Shown: positions 51,772 through 59,775 of the stretch, piece by piece | Layout: every line of letters starts with the position of its first letter | Position numbering within the stretch: the first letter of the stretch is position 1 | Assembly (NCBI RefSeq): GCF_010975035.1 | Contig: NZ_JAAIUV010000015.1 | Span: forward strand, 1-64,000 | Direction of reading: 5' to 3' | Length of the DNA: 64,000 bases | Source of the DNA: Neobacillus thermocopriae | GTDB lineage: Bacteria; Bacillota; Bacilli; Bacillales; Cytobacillaceae | The notes under the pieces: generated by a model | What the model was told of the DNA's origin: nothing | What the model saw: only the letters and a program-made list of their open reading frames with translations | Databases searched by the model: none | Translations under genes and position numbers: made by a program

Positions 51772-52119
51772 ATGGCAATTAATTTATATGATTCTGCCTA
51801 TGCATTAGAAACGGCGATTCGTCAAAGTGATGAGTATAGAAAATTGAAAGAAGCATATCATGCAGTTACAACTGATTCTGAGGCAAAACAAATGTTTGAT
51901 CAGTTTCGTCAAATTCAACTGAATCTTCAGCAGAAGCAAATGATGGGGCAGGATATTTCCGATCAGGAGGTTCAAGAGGCTCAAGCAACTGTTGGAATGG
52001 TTCAGCAAAACGCCAAAATTTCTCAGCTTATGGAAGCAGAACAACGAATGAGTATGATTATTAGTGAATTAAATCAGGTGATTATGAAACCATTGGAGGA
52101 ACTATACAAACAAATATAA
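51772..52119 (+). CDS. yheA: YlbF/YmcA-family protein YheA
   Basis: 115-aa all-helical protein of the YlbF/YmcA/YheA family (UPF0342). Begins MAINLYDSAYALETAIRQSD and continues in amphipathic helices with 'QMFDQFRQIQLNLQQKQMMGQD'. YlbF and YmcA form the Y-complex that modulates RNase Y and phosphorelay output; YheA is a paralogue of unknown role. Divergent from the ATP-grasp cluster. Good AAAGGAG ribosome site. Confidence 0.9.
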   Translation: MAINLYDSAYALETAIRQSDEYRKLKEAYHAVTTDSEAKQMFDQFRQIQLNLQQKQMMGQDISDQEVQEAQATVGMVQQNAKISQLMEAEQRMSMIISELNQVIMKPLEELYKQI

Positions 52120-52139
52120 AAATTGAGCTTTTGATGAAG

Positions 52140-52172
52140 ACGGAGAGGAATGCGTGCCCTCCGTTTTTTTGT
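52140..52172 (+). terminator. Terminator after yheA
   Basis: ACGGAG-G / C-CTCCGT stem with T7. Confidence 0.82.
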
Positions 52173-52181
52173 TTTAAATAT

Positions 52182-52301
52182 TTATATTGGATATTTTTCC
52201 TCTGTTTTCAAGTGTGCTTTTCGGCTCATTTGAAAATTCAACGTCTTTTCCGTGAACTTACGGGTTAATGCTTTAATTTTTTTGACGTTGAATATTTCCA
52301 T
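52182..52301 (-). CDS. Possible 39-aa basic protein
   Basis: ATG at 52301 opens MEIFNVKKIKALTRKFTEKT..., ending at 52182; basic and helical. It has no ribosome site of its own but starts inside a 14-codon frame (52273-52317) that has an ideal GGAGGTG, so coupled or re-initiated translation is possible. No family recognised. Confidence 0.3.
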   Translation of the reverse strand: MEIFNVKKIKALTRKFTEKTLNFQMSRKAHLKTEEKYPI

Positions 52302-52317
52302 TATTTTGACTGCTCAT
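52273..52317 (-). CDS. Possible 14-aa peptide
   Basis: ATG at 52317, 7 bases after GGAGGTG, encodes MSSQNNGNIQRQKN. It overlaps the start of the 39-aa frame. Either a leader peptide or the beginning of a frame-disrupted small gene. Confidence 0.3.
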   Translation of the reverse strand: MSSQNNGNIQRQKN

Positions 52318-52550
52318 TGTCTTCACCTCCATCATCTTATTCCATGAACACGATGATTCAATTTAAATGAAGCGAGAATCATCTATATCAATCTGCCTCT
52401 TGATGAAATGATGATGTGTTGAATGATTAAGTGGAATTTTTATATTGTATAAGCCACTGTGTTATAGTGAATGAAAATGACGACAAAGAAGACCGTTAAA
52501 AAAAGCTTGAAATCGGTTTCTAAATCTTGTAAAGTTAGGTTTATAAGATT

Positions 52551-52568
52551 ATCCGAAACGTTTTGGAG
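52551..52568. promoter_or_regulatory. LacI-type operator overlapping the regulator's ribosome site
   Basis: ATCCGAAACGTTTTGGAG matches the perfect palindrome at 53642-53659 except for three bases in its right arm, and covers the GGAGG of the lacI-family gene; suggests autorepression. Confidence 0.68.
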
Positions 52569-52577
52569 GAAAAAATC

Positions 52578-53588
52578 TTGACTACAATTAAAGATATTTC
52601 AAAAGTAGCAGGTGTTTCTGTTACGACTGTTTCCAGAGCTCTAAACGGCTATTCTGATGTAAATGAAGAAACACGAAAAAAAATATTGGAAATTGCTAAA
52701 CAACTTAATTACAGTCCTAATACACTTGCAAGAGGGCTTGTGATGAAGAAATCCCAAACGATCGGGCTGCTTGTGTCGGGCATGAATCGAGAAAGTGTAA
52801 AGGATAACCTTACGTTTCAGGTGTTATGCGGGATAAATGAATGCGTTTCTGTTAGGAATTATGATTTAATTTTGTTTAATACAGATTCCACACGCCAAAG
52901 GGAAAAAACGTATACACAGCTATGTCGTGAGCGAAAGGTTGACGGTGTTATCATTCAGGGGATTAAACTGGATGATCCTTATCTGAAGGAAGTCATGGAG
53001 AGTGATATACCGTGTGTGTTAGTGGATATTCCCGTAGAAACGAACACGGTAGGGTATGTCACCACAGACAATGTGCTAGGAGCTAAAAAAGCCGTGGAAC
53101 ACCTTATTGAATTAGGCCATCAAAACATAGCCATGGTTAATGGGTCTAACCAGGCTTTTGTCAGTAAGCAGCGTTTAAAAGGATATGAGATAGCTCTGAA
53201 AGAAAATGGGATCAAAGTAAAAAGAAATTGGATTGTAGATGGAGAGTTTAAAGAAGAAATGGCAAAGGAAGTTGTTTTGTCTTTATTGTCTTCCACTCCG
53301 GAGATTACAGCCATTTTTTGTGCCAGTGATTTGATGGCAATGGGAGCGTTAAAGGCTTGCCAGGAGCAAGGCCTCGTTGTCCCGAACGATATCTCGATTA
53401 TTGGCTATGATGACATTTTGCTTGCATCCTACGTCACGCCGTCTTTGACAACCATTAAACAAGACATGTTTGAAATGGGCTATGAAGCCGCGGATTTATT
53501 GGTGGACATGCTGGAGGGAAAAGCAAAGAAGCGCCATCGTATACTAGAGACGAAGCTTGTACAAAGGGAATCCTGTACCCGAATTTGA
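52578..53588 (+). CDS. LacI-family sugar-responsive repressor
   Basis: 336-aa regulator: N-terminal LacI helix-turn-helix (TIKDISKVAGVSVTTVSRALNGY, residues 2-25, with hinge 'NYSPNTLARGL') and a periplasmic-binding-protein-like effector domain. The TTG at 52578 is 8 bases after GGAGG and gives the standard family N-terminus; a TTG at 52563 overlaps the site. It heads a sugar locus and presumably binds the two ATCCGAAACG palindromes. The inducer is unknown, likely an oligosaccharide. Confidence 0.9.
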   Translation: MTTIKDISKVAGVSVTTVSRALNGYSDVNEETRKKILEIAKQLNYSPNTLARGLVMKKSQTIGLLVSGMNRESVKDNLTFQVLCGINECVSVRNYDLILFNTDSTRQREKTYTQLCRERKVDGVIIQGIKLDDPYLKEVMESDIPCVLVDIPVETNTVGYVTTDNVLGAKKAVEHLIELGHQNIAMVNGSNQAFVSKQRLKGYEIALKENGIKVKRNWIVDGEFKEEMAKEVVLSLLSSTPEITAIFCASDLMAMGALKACQEQGLVVPNDISIIGYDDILLASYVTPSLTTIKQDMFEMGYEAADLLVDMLEGKAKKRHRILETKLVQRESCTRI

Positions 53589-53591
53589 AGT

Positions 53592-53634
53592 GTTTAACTC
53601 TCCTGCTTTTCAGCAGGAAGTTAAATATTTTTTT
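53592..53634 (+). terminator. Terminator after the LacI-family gene
   Basis: TTTAACT-CTCCTGC / GCAGGA-AGTTAAA stem followed by ATTTTTTT. Confidence 0.78.
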
Positions 53635-53641
53635 ACACTTT

Positions 53642-53659
53642 ATCCGAAACGTTTCGGAT
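53642..53659. promoter_or_regulatory. Perfect 18-bp LacI-type operator
   Basis: ATCCGAAACGTTTCGGAT is an exact palindrome with the central CG typical of LacI/CcpA-class sites. It lies 40 bases before the glycosidase start, just after a TTTACA -35-like box. Confidence 0.82.
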
Positions 53660-53681
53660 AGTTAAAAATGGAGGAATGGAA

Positions 53682-55775
53682 ATGGATTATAGAGTGATGA
53701 AAGAAAACGATTTATTTTTATTAACGGATAAAAGCGGAAACATTCCTGAAAATCATACATATGGTCTCGGGTTATATACAAAGGATACAAGGTTCTTAAG
53801 CAGATGGGACATAAGGATAAATGGAAAGGATCCGATATTGTTATCATCGGATGCAGATCAAAATCATTTGACCACCATCCTTCTCACAAATCCGCACATG
53901 GAGGAAGAGGGAGAATTGATTTTATGGAGAGAATCAATTCAAATCAAGCGTAAGCGTTTTATTTATGATGATGTGCTATATGAGGAATTGAGTGTAAAAA
54001 ACTACTACCCAAAACCGGTTAGTTTTGAATTGGAAATGGAGGTAGATGCAGATTTTCAGGACATGTTTATTGTTCGCGGCTTTCAAACGGGCAAGGTAGG
54101 GCATCGTACAGGACAAAGTCTGGAAAACAATACATTATCATTGGCGTACAAGGGAGCAGATGAAATTAATCGTTATACTCATATTACATGGGACAAAGAA
54201 GCGAAGAGAGCGGAAGACAATCATGTCACTTTCCATTTTTCATTAAAACATAATCAAGAAGATCGAATCATTATAACGGTTGTACCTCAAATTGGCGAGC
54301 AAAGGAAGCAAGAGATACTTCCATTTGAAAAAGCATTAGAAAAGCTGACATCATCATATAAAGAATGGGAAGAGAAAGTTCCAACGATCCAAACTGATTA
54401 CAAACCCCTTGAAAGCCTTGTGAAAAGAGGGATAACCGATTTAAGGGTGTTATTAACGGATGTTGGATATGGACAGTTCCCGGTAGCGGGTCTGCCTTGG
54501 TTTGGTGTCCCATTCGGGCGTGACAGCCTAATTGCAGCCCTGCAAATGTTGCCGTTCAATTCGGAGATCGCAAAAGGAACATTAATTACTATGGCCCACT
54601 ACCAGGGAGAAAATAAAGATGCGTGGCGAGATGAACAGCCTGGAAAGATTATGCATGAAATTCGCTTTGGAGAACTGGCTAACACGAATCAAATTCCGTT
54701 CACGCCTTATTACGGAACCGTTGATGCAACACCATTGTTTTTAGTTCTCCTTGTTGAATATGTCAAATGGACGGGAGATTACGAGATTATCGGACAATTA
54801 CAGAAAAATATTGATGCGGCTTTAAAGTGGATTAATGAGTATGGAGATAGGGATGGAGACTTGTTTTTGGAATATCACCAGGAGTCAAGCAAGGGTATTG
54901 CCAACCAGGGATGGAAAGATTCTGGTGATTCCATTGTTCACCGCAGTGGTGATTATGCCGATACACCGATTGCTCTCTCGGAAGTGCAGGGTTATGTCTA
55001 TCAAGCAAAGACTGGTTTGGCAGATATTTATGAGGCAGTCGGTCGTGTGGAAGAAGCAACAGTGCTTCGGGGGGAGGCCAAAGCCTTACAGGAGAAATTT
55101 GATCATGAATTTTGGATGGACGATGTTTCTTTCTATGCGATTGCCCTTGACGGCAACAAGCAGCAAGTGGGGACGATCACTTCAAATCCAGGCCATCTTT
55201 TAATGTCTGGCATGCTTTCTTCTGAACGAGTGGAAGCTGTTACAAAGACACTCCTCTCTTCAAAAATGTTTTCAGGTTACGGGATTCGTACGATGGGAGA
55301 GAATGAAGCCGGCTACAATCCAATGAGCTATCATGACGGCAGCATTTGGCCGCATGATAATAGTCTAATTGTACTAGGATTAAGTAAAGTAGGGAAACAG
55401 GAAGAGGCTAATGAGGTGATTCAAGGACTGATCGATGCCTCTGCTCATTTTGAATATGACCGTCTTCCAGAGCTGTTCTGCGGCTATTCCAAAGAGCAAT
55501 GGAAGCCAGTTTTATATCCAGTTGCGTGCTCGCCGCAAGCATGGGCGGCAGGAACACCATTATTGTTCGTTCAATCCATCTTAGGCATGTTTCCGGACAG
55601 CACAAAAAAACAAATCCATATTCGTCCACACCTTCTGCCATCCATGAATGTGCTTTCTTTAGAAGGAATTAAAGTTGGAAACGGCAAGCTGTCTCTTATT
55701 GTGAGGAGAGAAAACGACAAGGTTACAATGAATATTACGGAGAATACGACTGGTTATAAGATTGTAACGAGATAA
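53682..55775 (+). CDS. Amylo-alpha-1,6-glucosidase / glycogen-debranching-type glycosidase
   Basis: 697-aa protein with the GDE-type layout: N-terminal beta-sandwich domain (about residues 1-230; 'HTYGLGLYTKDTRFLSRWDI' near the start) and an (alpha/alpha)6 catalytic domain from about 260 (PWFGVPFGRDSLIAALQML, TPYYGTVDATPLFLVLLVEY, GWKDSGDSIVHRSGDYA, YNPMSYHDGSIWPHDNSLIV). Asp/Glu residues in the GWKDSGD block and the E-rich stretch near 630 are candidate acid/base residues. No signal peptide, so it would act on an imported oligosaccharide. Substrate not clear. ATG 53682 is 7 bases after GGAGG. First gene of the sugar operon. Confidence 0.85.
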   Translation: MDYRVMKENDLFLLTDKSGNIPENHTYGLGLYTKDTRFLSRWDIRINGKDPILLSSDADQNHLTTILLTNPHMEEEGELILWRESIQIKRKRFIYDDVLYEELSVKNYYPKPVSFELEMEVDADFQDMFIVRGFQTGKVGHRTGQSLENNTLSLAYKGADEINRYTHITWDKEAKRAEDNHVTFHFSLKHNQEDRIIITVVPQIGEQRKQEILPFEKALEKLTSSYKEWEEKVPTIQTDYKPLESLVKRGITDLRVLLTDVGYGQFPVAGLPWFGVPFGRDSLIAALQMLPFNSEIAKGTLITMAHYQGENKDAWRDEQPGKIMHEIRFGELANTNQIPFTPYYGTVDATPLFLVLLVEYVKWTGDYEIIGQLQKNIDAALKWINEYGDRDGDLFLEYHQESSKGIANQGWKDSGDSIVHRSGDYADTPIALSEVQGYVYQAKTGLADIYEAVGRVEEATVLRGEAKALQEKFDHEFWMDDVSFYAIALDGNKQQVGTITSNPGHLLMSGMLSSERVEAVTKTLLSSKMFSGYGIRTMGENEAGYNPMSYHDGSIWPHDNSLIVLGLSKVGKQEEANEVIQGLIDASAHFEYDRLPELFCGYSKEQWKPVLYPVACSPQAWAAGTPLLFVQSILGMFPDSTKKQIHIRPHLLPSMNVLSLEGIKVGNGKLSLIVRRENDKVTMNITENTTGYKIVTR

Positions 55776-55795
55776 TGCCAACGGGGGGAGTTGTA

Positions 55796-57034
55796 ATGAA
55801 AAAGTGGTTTCAATCGTTTTTGGCTGTTACTCTGTTTTCCGCTTCCCTTTTGTCGGGTTGCAGTCAGGAGGAGAGTTCCAAGACAGCGGACGGAAGAACG
55901 GAAATTGTGTTAAGCGGATGGGGAGGAAATCCTACTGAAACAAAATTACTTCAACAAACTATTCGTGATTTTGAGAAGAAAAATCCAGATATAAAAGTAA
56001 AGCATGATGTCATTGCCGATCAATATATGGACGTTTTGAAAACGCGTTTGATCGGCGGAACAGCCGCCGATGTTTTTTATCTCGATGCATTTGAAGCACC
56101 TGGTTTAATGGAAGCCGGAGTGCTCGAGCCGCTGGACAAGTATGTGAAAGAGGATTTTGATATGGAAGATTTTGAAAAGCCACTTCTACAAGCTTTTCAG
56201 CATAATGGAAAAACATACGGGTTTCCGAAAGATTATTCCACACTTGCCCTCTTCTATAATAAAGAAATGCTCGAGGAAGCAGGAGTAGAGGTGCCAAAAA
56301 CATGGAATGAGTTGCAGGAAGCAGCAAAAAAGCTGACGAAAGACGGTGTCTACGGTTTTGGCGTCATGCCTGAATTAGCGAGATTGTACTTTTTAGCAGA
56401 ATCAAAAGGCGGGCAGGTCATGACGAATAATAAGGCGAGCTTTGCGAGTAAAGAAGTATCAGAAGGTTTGCAATCCATCCTCGACATGCGGTTGAACGAT
56501 AAGTCGGCTGCACAGCCAAATGAGGTCGGAGCGGATTCGGGAATTGAAATGTTTGGGCAAGGAAAGGCAGCCATGGTTTTAGAAGGGAATTGGGCCATAC
56601 CATATTTAGCCGATACATTCCCGGATATCTCCTATGGGACAGCGGAGGTACCGACCATTGGAAAGAAGAATACAATGGCTTTTACGGTTGCCTATGTGAT
56701 GAATAAAGAATCGAAACATAAAGAGGCGGCATGGAGGCTGATTGAATATTTAACGGGAAAAGAAGGCATGAAAACATGGACGAGCAAAGGGTATGCGTTG
56801 CCGACTAGAAAATCTGTAGCCAAGGAGCTTGGATTTGCAGACGATCCACTGCGCGGTGCGTTGGTGGCAGGAGCTTCCTATGCAACGGTATGGCAGGATG
56901 GGCCTTACTTGCCTATTGCCCAAACAAACTTTAACAATCAATTTTTAAGTGCCTTCTTAGGTCAACAGCCATTAAGAGAGGCACTGAAGAAAGCTCAAAA
57001 ACAAGCAAACAAGGAAATCCTAATTAATGAATGA
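55796..57034 (+). CDS. Sugar ABC transporter binding lipoprotein (CUT1)
   Basis: 412-aa extracellular solute-binding protein. Signal peptide with lipobox LLSGC, anchored at Cys near residue 22. Family 1 pattern: EIVLSGWGGNPTETK near 38, DVFYLDAFEAPGLME near 88, YGFPKDYSTLALFYNKEML near 141 and AAMVLEGNWAIPYLAD near 255. ATG 55796 follows GGGGGGAG; a longer start at 55775 overlaps the glycosidase stop. Followed by stem-loops and then two permeases. Confidence 0.92.
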   Translation: MKKWFQSFLAVTLFSASLLSGCSQEESSKTADGRTEIVLSGWGGNPTETKLLQQTIRDFEKKNPDIKVKHDVIADQYMDVLKTRLIGGTAADVFYLDAFEAPGLMEAGVLEPLDKYVKEDFDMEDFEKPLLQAFQHNGKTYGFPKDYSTLALFYNKEMLEEAGVEVPKTWNELQEAAKKLTKDGVYGFGVMPELARLYFLAESKGGQVMTNNKASFASKEVSEGLQSILDMRLNDKSAAQPNEVGADSGIEMFGQGKAAMVLEGNWAIPYLADTFPDISYGTAEVPTIGKKNTMAFTVAYVMNKESKHKEAAWRLIEYLTGKEGMKTWTSKGYALPTRKSVAKELGFADDPLRGALVAGASYATVWQDGPYLPIAQTNFNNQFLSAFLGQQPLREALKKAQKQANKEILINE

Positions 57035-57078
57035 GAATATATGTAGTAGAAGATGACCAAAAAGGTATATAAAACTTA

Positions 57079-57152
57079 CCTTTCAGCTCATCCTCTGAAA
57101 GGGCTCATGATAAAATCTAGTAAAATCAAGGATTGAGGACGAGCCCTTTCAG
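57079..57152 (+). promoter_or_regulatory. Mutually exclusive stem-loops between binding-protein and permease genes
   Basis: Three blocks: CCTTTCAG (57079-57087 area), CTGAAAGGGCTC (57095-57106) and GAGCCCTTTCAG (57141-57152). The middle block can pair with the first (8 bp, short loop) or with the third (12 bp perfect, 34-base loop), but not both. No T-run follows, so a classical terminator is unlikely. Confidence 0.6.
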
Positions 57153-57239
57153 AAAAGCTTTTGATAGTTCGTTTAGGAACTACTGCATGATTTTCTTTTT
57201 TATTTCACTGCAACAAATAGGATAATGGAGCTGATAAAC

Positions 57240-58139
57240 ATGAAAAAAGAGAGAAAAAAATATACGTTGTATGAAATTGGACAAGGATACACATTCATGC
57301 TGCCTGCTATCTTTGTGTTGGCTGTTTTCATTATTGCCCCCATTCTCTATGCCATTTTCTTATCTTTCCATAAGGTGGAGCTGCTAGGTGGTCCATCTTA
57401 TGATTTTCGGGGGCTAGACAATTTCGTTAAGCTGATGGAAGATGATCGGGCGAAAATCGCTCTTTGGAACACGATAAAGTACGTGGTGATTGTGGTTCCT
57501 GCCCAAACTCTTTTGGCCTTGGTCTTGGCGGCGACGCTAAATGCAGGGTTAAAGGGAGAGAAGTTCTTCCGCATCGTTTACTTTTTACCCACCTTAACAT
57601 CTTCTGCTGTATTAACCCTCATTTTTATGTGGATGTATAATCAAAACGGCTTAATTAATAAGTTGTTAGGAATGATTGGTCTGCCCGGTTATAACTGGCT
57701 TGGAGATCCGAATGTAGCCTTGCCTGCGATTATGATCATGAATATTTGGTCAACGGCTCCTTTTTTTATGACCATTTATCTCGCTGCTTTACAAGATATT
57801 CCAGATTCTGTTTATGAGGCGGCGAAAATTGATGGAGCTAACTTTTGGCAGAAGTTTTGGTATGTTACGGTTCCACAATTGAAGCCCGTTACATCGTTCG
57901 TCGTGATTATGGGACTTATCGGAACATTTCAATTATTTGATCAATCATATATTTTCTCCAAAGGCACGGGTGGCCCAAATAACTCTACATTAACGGTTGT
58001 TCTACTTATCTATCAATATGCTTTCAAAAATTTAGGAACAATGGGATATGCCGCAGCAATGGCTCTTGTATTAGCTATTGTTATTCTTATCGCCACCCTG
58101 TTGCAGCGAAAGTTTTCAAAGGAAGAGACCTTACATTAG
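57240..58139 (+). CDS. Sugar ABC transporter permease (MalF type)
   Basis: 299-aa CUT1 inner-membrane permease with six hydrophobic segments and the ATPase-contact EAA loop YEAAKIDGANFWQKFWYVTVP (about residues 196-216). ATG 57240 is 8 bases after GGAG; an ATG at 57225 is too early. Pairs with the next gene to form the channel. Confidence 0.92.
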   Translation: MKKERKKYTLYEIGQGYTFMLPAIFVLAVFIIAPILYAIFLSFHKVELLGGPSYDFRGLDNFVKLMEDDRAKIALWNTIKYVVIVVPAQTLLALVLAATLNAGLKGEKFFRIVYFLPTLTSSAVLTLIFMWMYNQNGLINKLLGMIGLPGYNWLGDPNVALPAIMIMNIWSTAPFFMTIYLAALQDIPDSVYEAAKIDGANFWQKFWYVTVPQLKPVTSFVVIMGLIGTFQLFDQSYIFSKGTGGPNNSTLTVVLLIYQYAFKNLGTMGYAAAMALVLAIVILIATLLQRKFSKEETLH

Positions 58140-58152
58140 GAGGGAAAACAGA

Positions 58153-58977
58153 ATGAAGAAAAATGGAGCTGGAAAAGTCATTTTATATATCATCCTTGTT
58201 TTGTATGCCATTACCACACTCATTCCGTTTTTATGGGCGGTTTCATCTTCCTTTAAAACGTTAGAGGAGATTGTGCAAGGAACGATTAATTTTTGGCCGA
58301 AGGATTTTACGCTTGATAACTATAAACAGATTTTCATACAACAAGAATATTTTCCGCGATGGTTGTTTAATAGTTTATTTATTGCTATTGTAGGAACAAT
58401 ATTGAATCTTTTATTTAATTCGATGGCAGGGTATGCTTTGGCCCGACTAAGCTTCCCTGGCAAGAAAAGTTTGTTCATCCTTATTTTGGCGGTTCTGATG
58501 ATTCCAGCACAGGTCACAATGATTCCAAATTTCTTAATTTTAAAAACTCTTGGATGGCTGAATACATATCAGGGAATGATTGTTCCATCCATGATCAATG
58601 CTACGTTCATTTTTATGATGCGTCAATTTTTTCTCAACTTCCCGAAAGAATTGGAAGAAGCTGCATCATTGGATGGGTTAACGAGACTTGGAACTTTTTT
58701 TCGAATTGTCCTGCCACTAGCGAAGCCGGCTTTAGCGGCACAAGCCATTTTCGTATTCATGGGCTTCTGGAATGATTTTATGAGACCGCTCATTGTCATA
58801 TCGGATGTGGAAATGTTCACACTGCCGCTCGGCTTGAATACATTTAAAGGCCAGTTTATCAGCTACTGGAACTATATTATGGCCGCCTCTATGGTTTTTA
58901 CAATGCCTGTCTTGATTTTATACGCATTCTTTAACCGTTATTTTGTAAAAGGAATCACATTTACAGGAGAGAAATAA
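58153..58977 (+). CDS. Sugar ABC transporter permease (MalG type)
   Basis: 274-aa CUT1 permease with six membrane segments and EAA loop EEAASLDGLTRLGTFFRIVLP (about residues 171-191). Starts 13 bases after the first permease; AGGAGGG gives ATG 58153. No ATPase gene follows, so the complex must borrow one; MsmX at 43739 is the likely partner. Confidence 0.92.
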   Translation: MKKNGAGKVILYIILVLYAITTLIPFLWAVSSSFKTLEEIVQGTINFWPKDFTLDNYKQIFIQQEYFPRWLFNSLFIAIVGTILNLLFNSMAGYALARLSFPGKKSLFILILAVLMIPAQVTMIPNFLILKTLGWLNTYQGMIVPSMINATFIFMMRQFFLNFPKELEEAASLDGLTRLGTFFRIVLPLAKPALAAQAIFVFMGFWNDFMRPLIVISDVEMFTLPLGLNTFKGQFISYWNYIMAASMVFTMPVLILYAFFNRYFVKGITFTGEK

Positions 58978-59221
58978 TAAAAGTTGTTCTGTATGTATCT
59001 GAGTAGAATGGTGGAGGGGAAGACGAACGATTTTAGAAGTAATGGTTTAGACAATAGGGATGAAAGCGGGTATAGGAATAGGTCTGACTGATTGAACTTT
59101 GATTTTTAAACTATAGGAAAACAGAGAAGAAAATAAATTTTCTTCTCTGTTTTCCTTTCATATTCTTTAGGTTTCTTCCGCATTAACCGGCAGTGAGATT
59201 CCCCGTAGATGGAAGCTTCCT
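58978..59221. other. Gap after the sugar operon
   Basis: No gene seen. It holds the long perfect terminator at 59116-59159. Confidence 0.5.
59116..59159. terminator. Long perfect inverted repeat, terminator
   Basis: Arms of 19 bases (GGAAAACAGAGAAGAAAAT and its complement) around a two-base loop, followed by TTTCATATTCTTT. It serves the sugar operon and possibly the frameshifted gene from the other side. Confidence 0.8.
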
Positions 59222-59528
59222 TTACAGTTCATTAATCGCACCGACTGTCATATTTCCGTCAACATCTTCCCATACTAGGAGAGTTACTTTCGTTCCAGGC
59301 GAAAAAGGGGGAGTCAAAATCTTGGTCTTGCAGATAATCCTGCAGCGGAAGAATTATTGGCTGATTGTTTATGTAAACATTAACGGATTGTCCATTTACC
59401 ATAGACTGATAGTCAATTTCTATTACTTTCTCCCCTTCGGCAGTTTCGGGTTCATATAAAGTTCCCATACCGAAAGTATTTTTTAGTTTAGAAGAATTAT
59501 TTTTGCCTTTGAGAATATTTAAAGACAT
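59222..59528 (-). pseudogene. Small gene with a single-base frameshift
   Basis: ATG at 59528 opens MSLNILKGKNNSSKLKNTFG, continuing through 'GQSVNVYINNQPIILPLQDY' to DQDFDSPF; the frame then becomes unlike protein and stops at 59259. Dropping one base in the C5T5 tract near 59306-59315 restores a sensible ending, SPGTKVTLLVWEDVDGNMTV then GAINEL, stopping at 59222. So the gene encodes about 101 residues with one extra base. No family recognised. The GAGG ribosome site lies within repeat copy 6. Confidence 0.65.
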
Positions 59529-59529
59529 G

Positions 59530-59692
59530 TGTCCTCATGGTGAAACGCACCTTTTGCCTATAGTCAGTCAACATCAAATTAAAATAGCTTCTTGAGTTTC
59601 CTTTCTCTCATTCGGAGAACCTTTCGGCAGCATTGGGCTCGCACATCCGAATGTGATAGATTTTGGGAGGGAGCCCATATATTGCTGAAATC
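59530..59692 (+). repeat. Dispersed palindromic repeat, copy 6 (diverged)
   Basis: TGTCCTCATGGTGAAACGCA, AGTCAGTCAACATCAAATT, GAGTTTCCTTTCTCTCATTC, GGAGAACCTTTCGG, TTTTGGGAGGGAGCCCATAT, TGCTGAAATCAATC follow the order of copy 3. More decayed than copies 3 and 5. Its left edge touches the start codon of the frameshifted gene. Confidence 0.62.
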
Positions 59693-59775
59693 AATCGATG
59701 GCATCTGTTCTATTAAGGGGTAAAAAAACATAAAAGTAGTATAAGGGAATTTCACCATGAACAGGGGGGAGCAAT

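Noticed and set aside
59193-59459. An 88-codon plus-strand frame overlapping the frameshifted gene
   Set aside because: The minus-strand reading has a ribosome site and sensible protein on both sides of the frameshift; the plus frame is its shadow.
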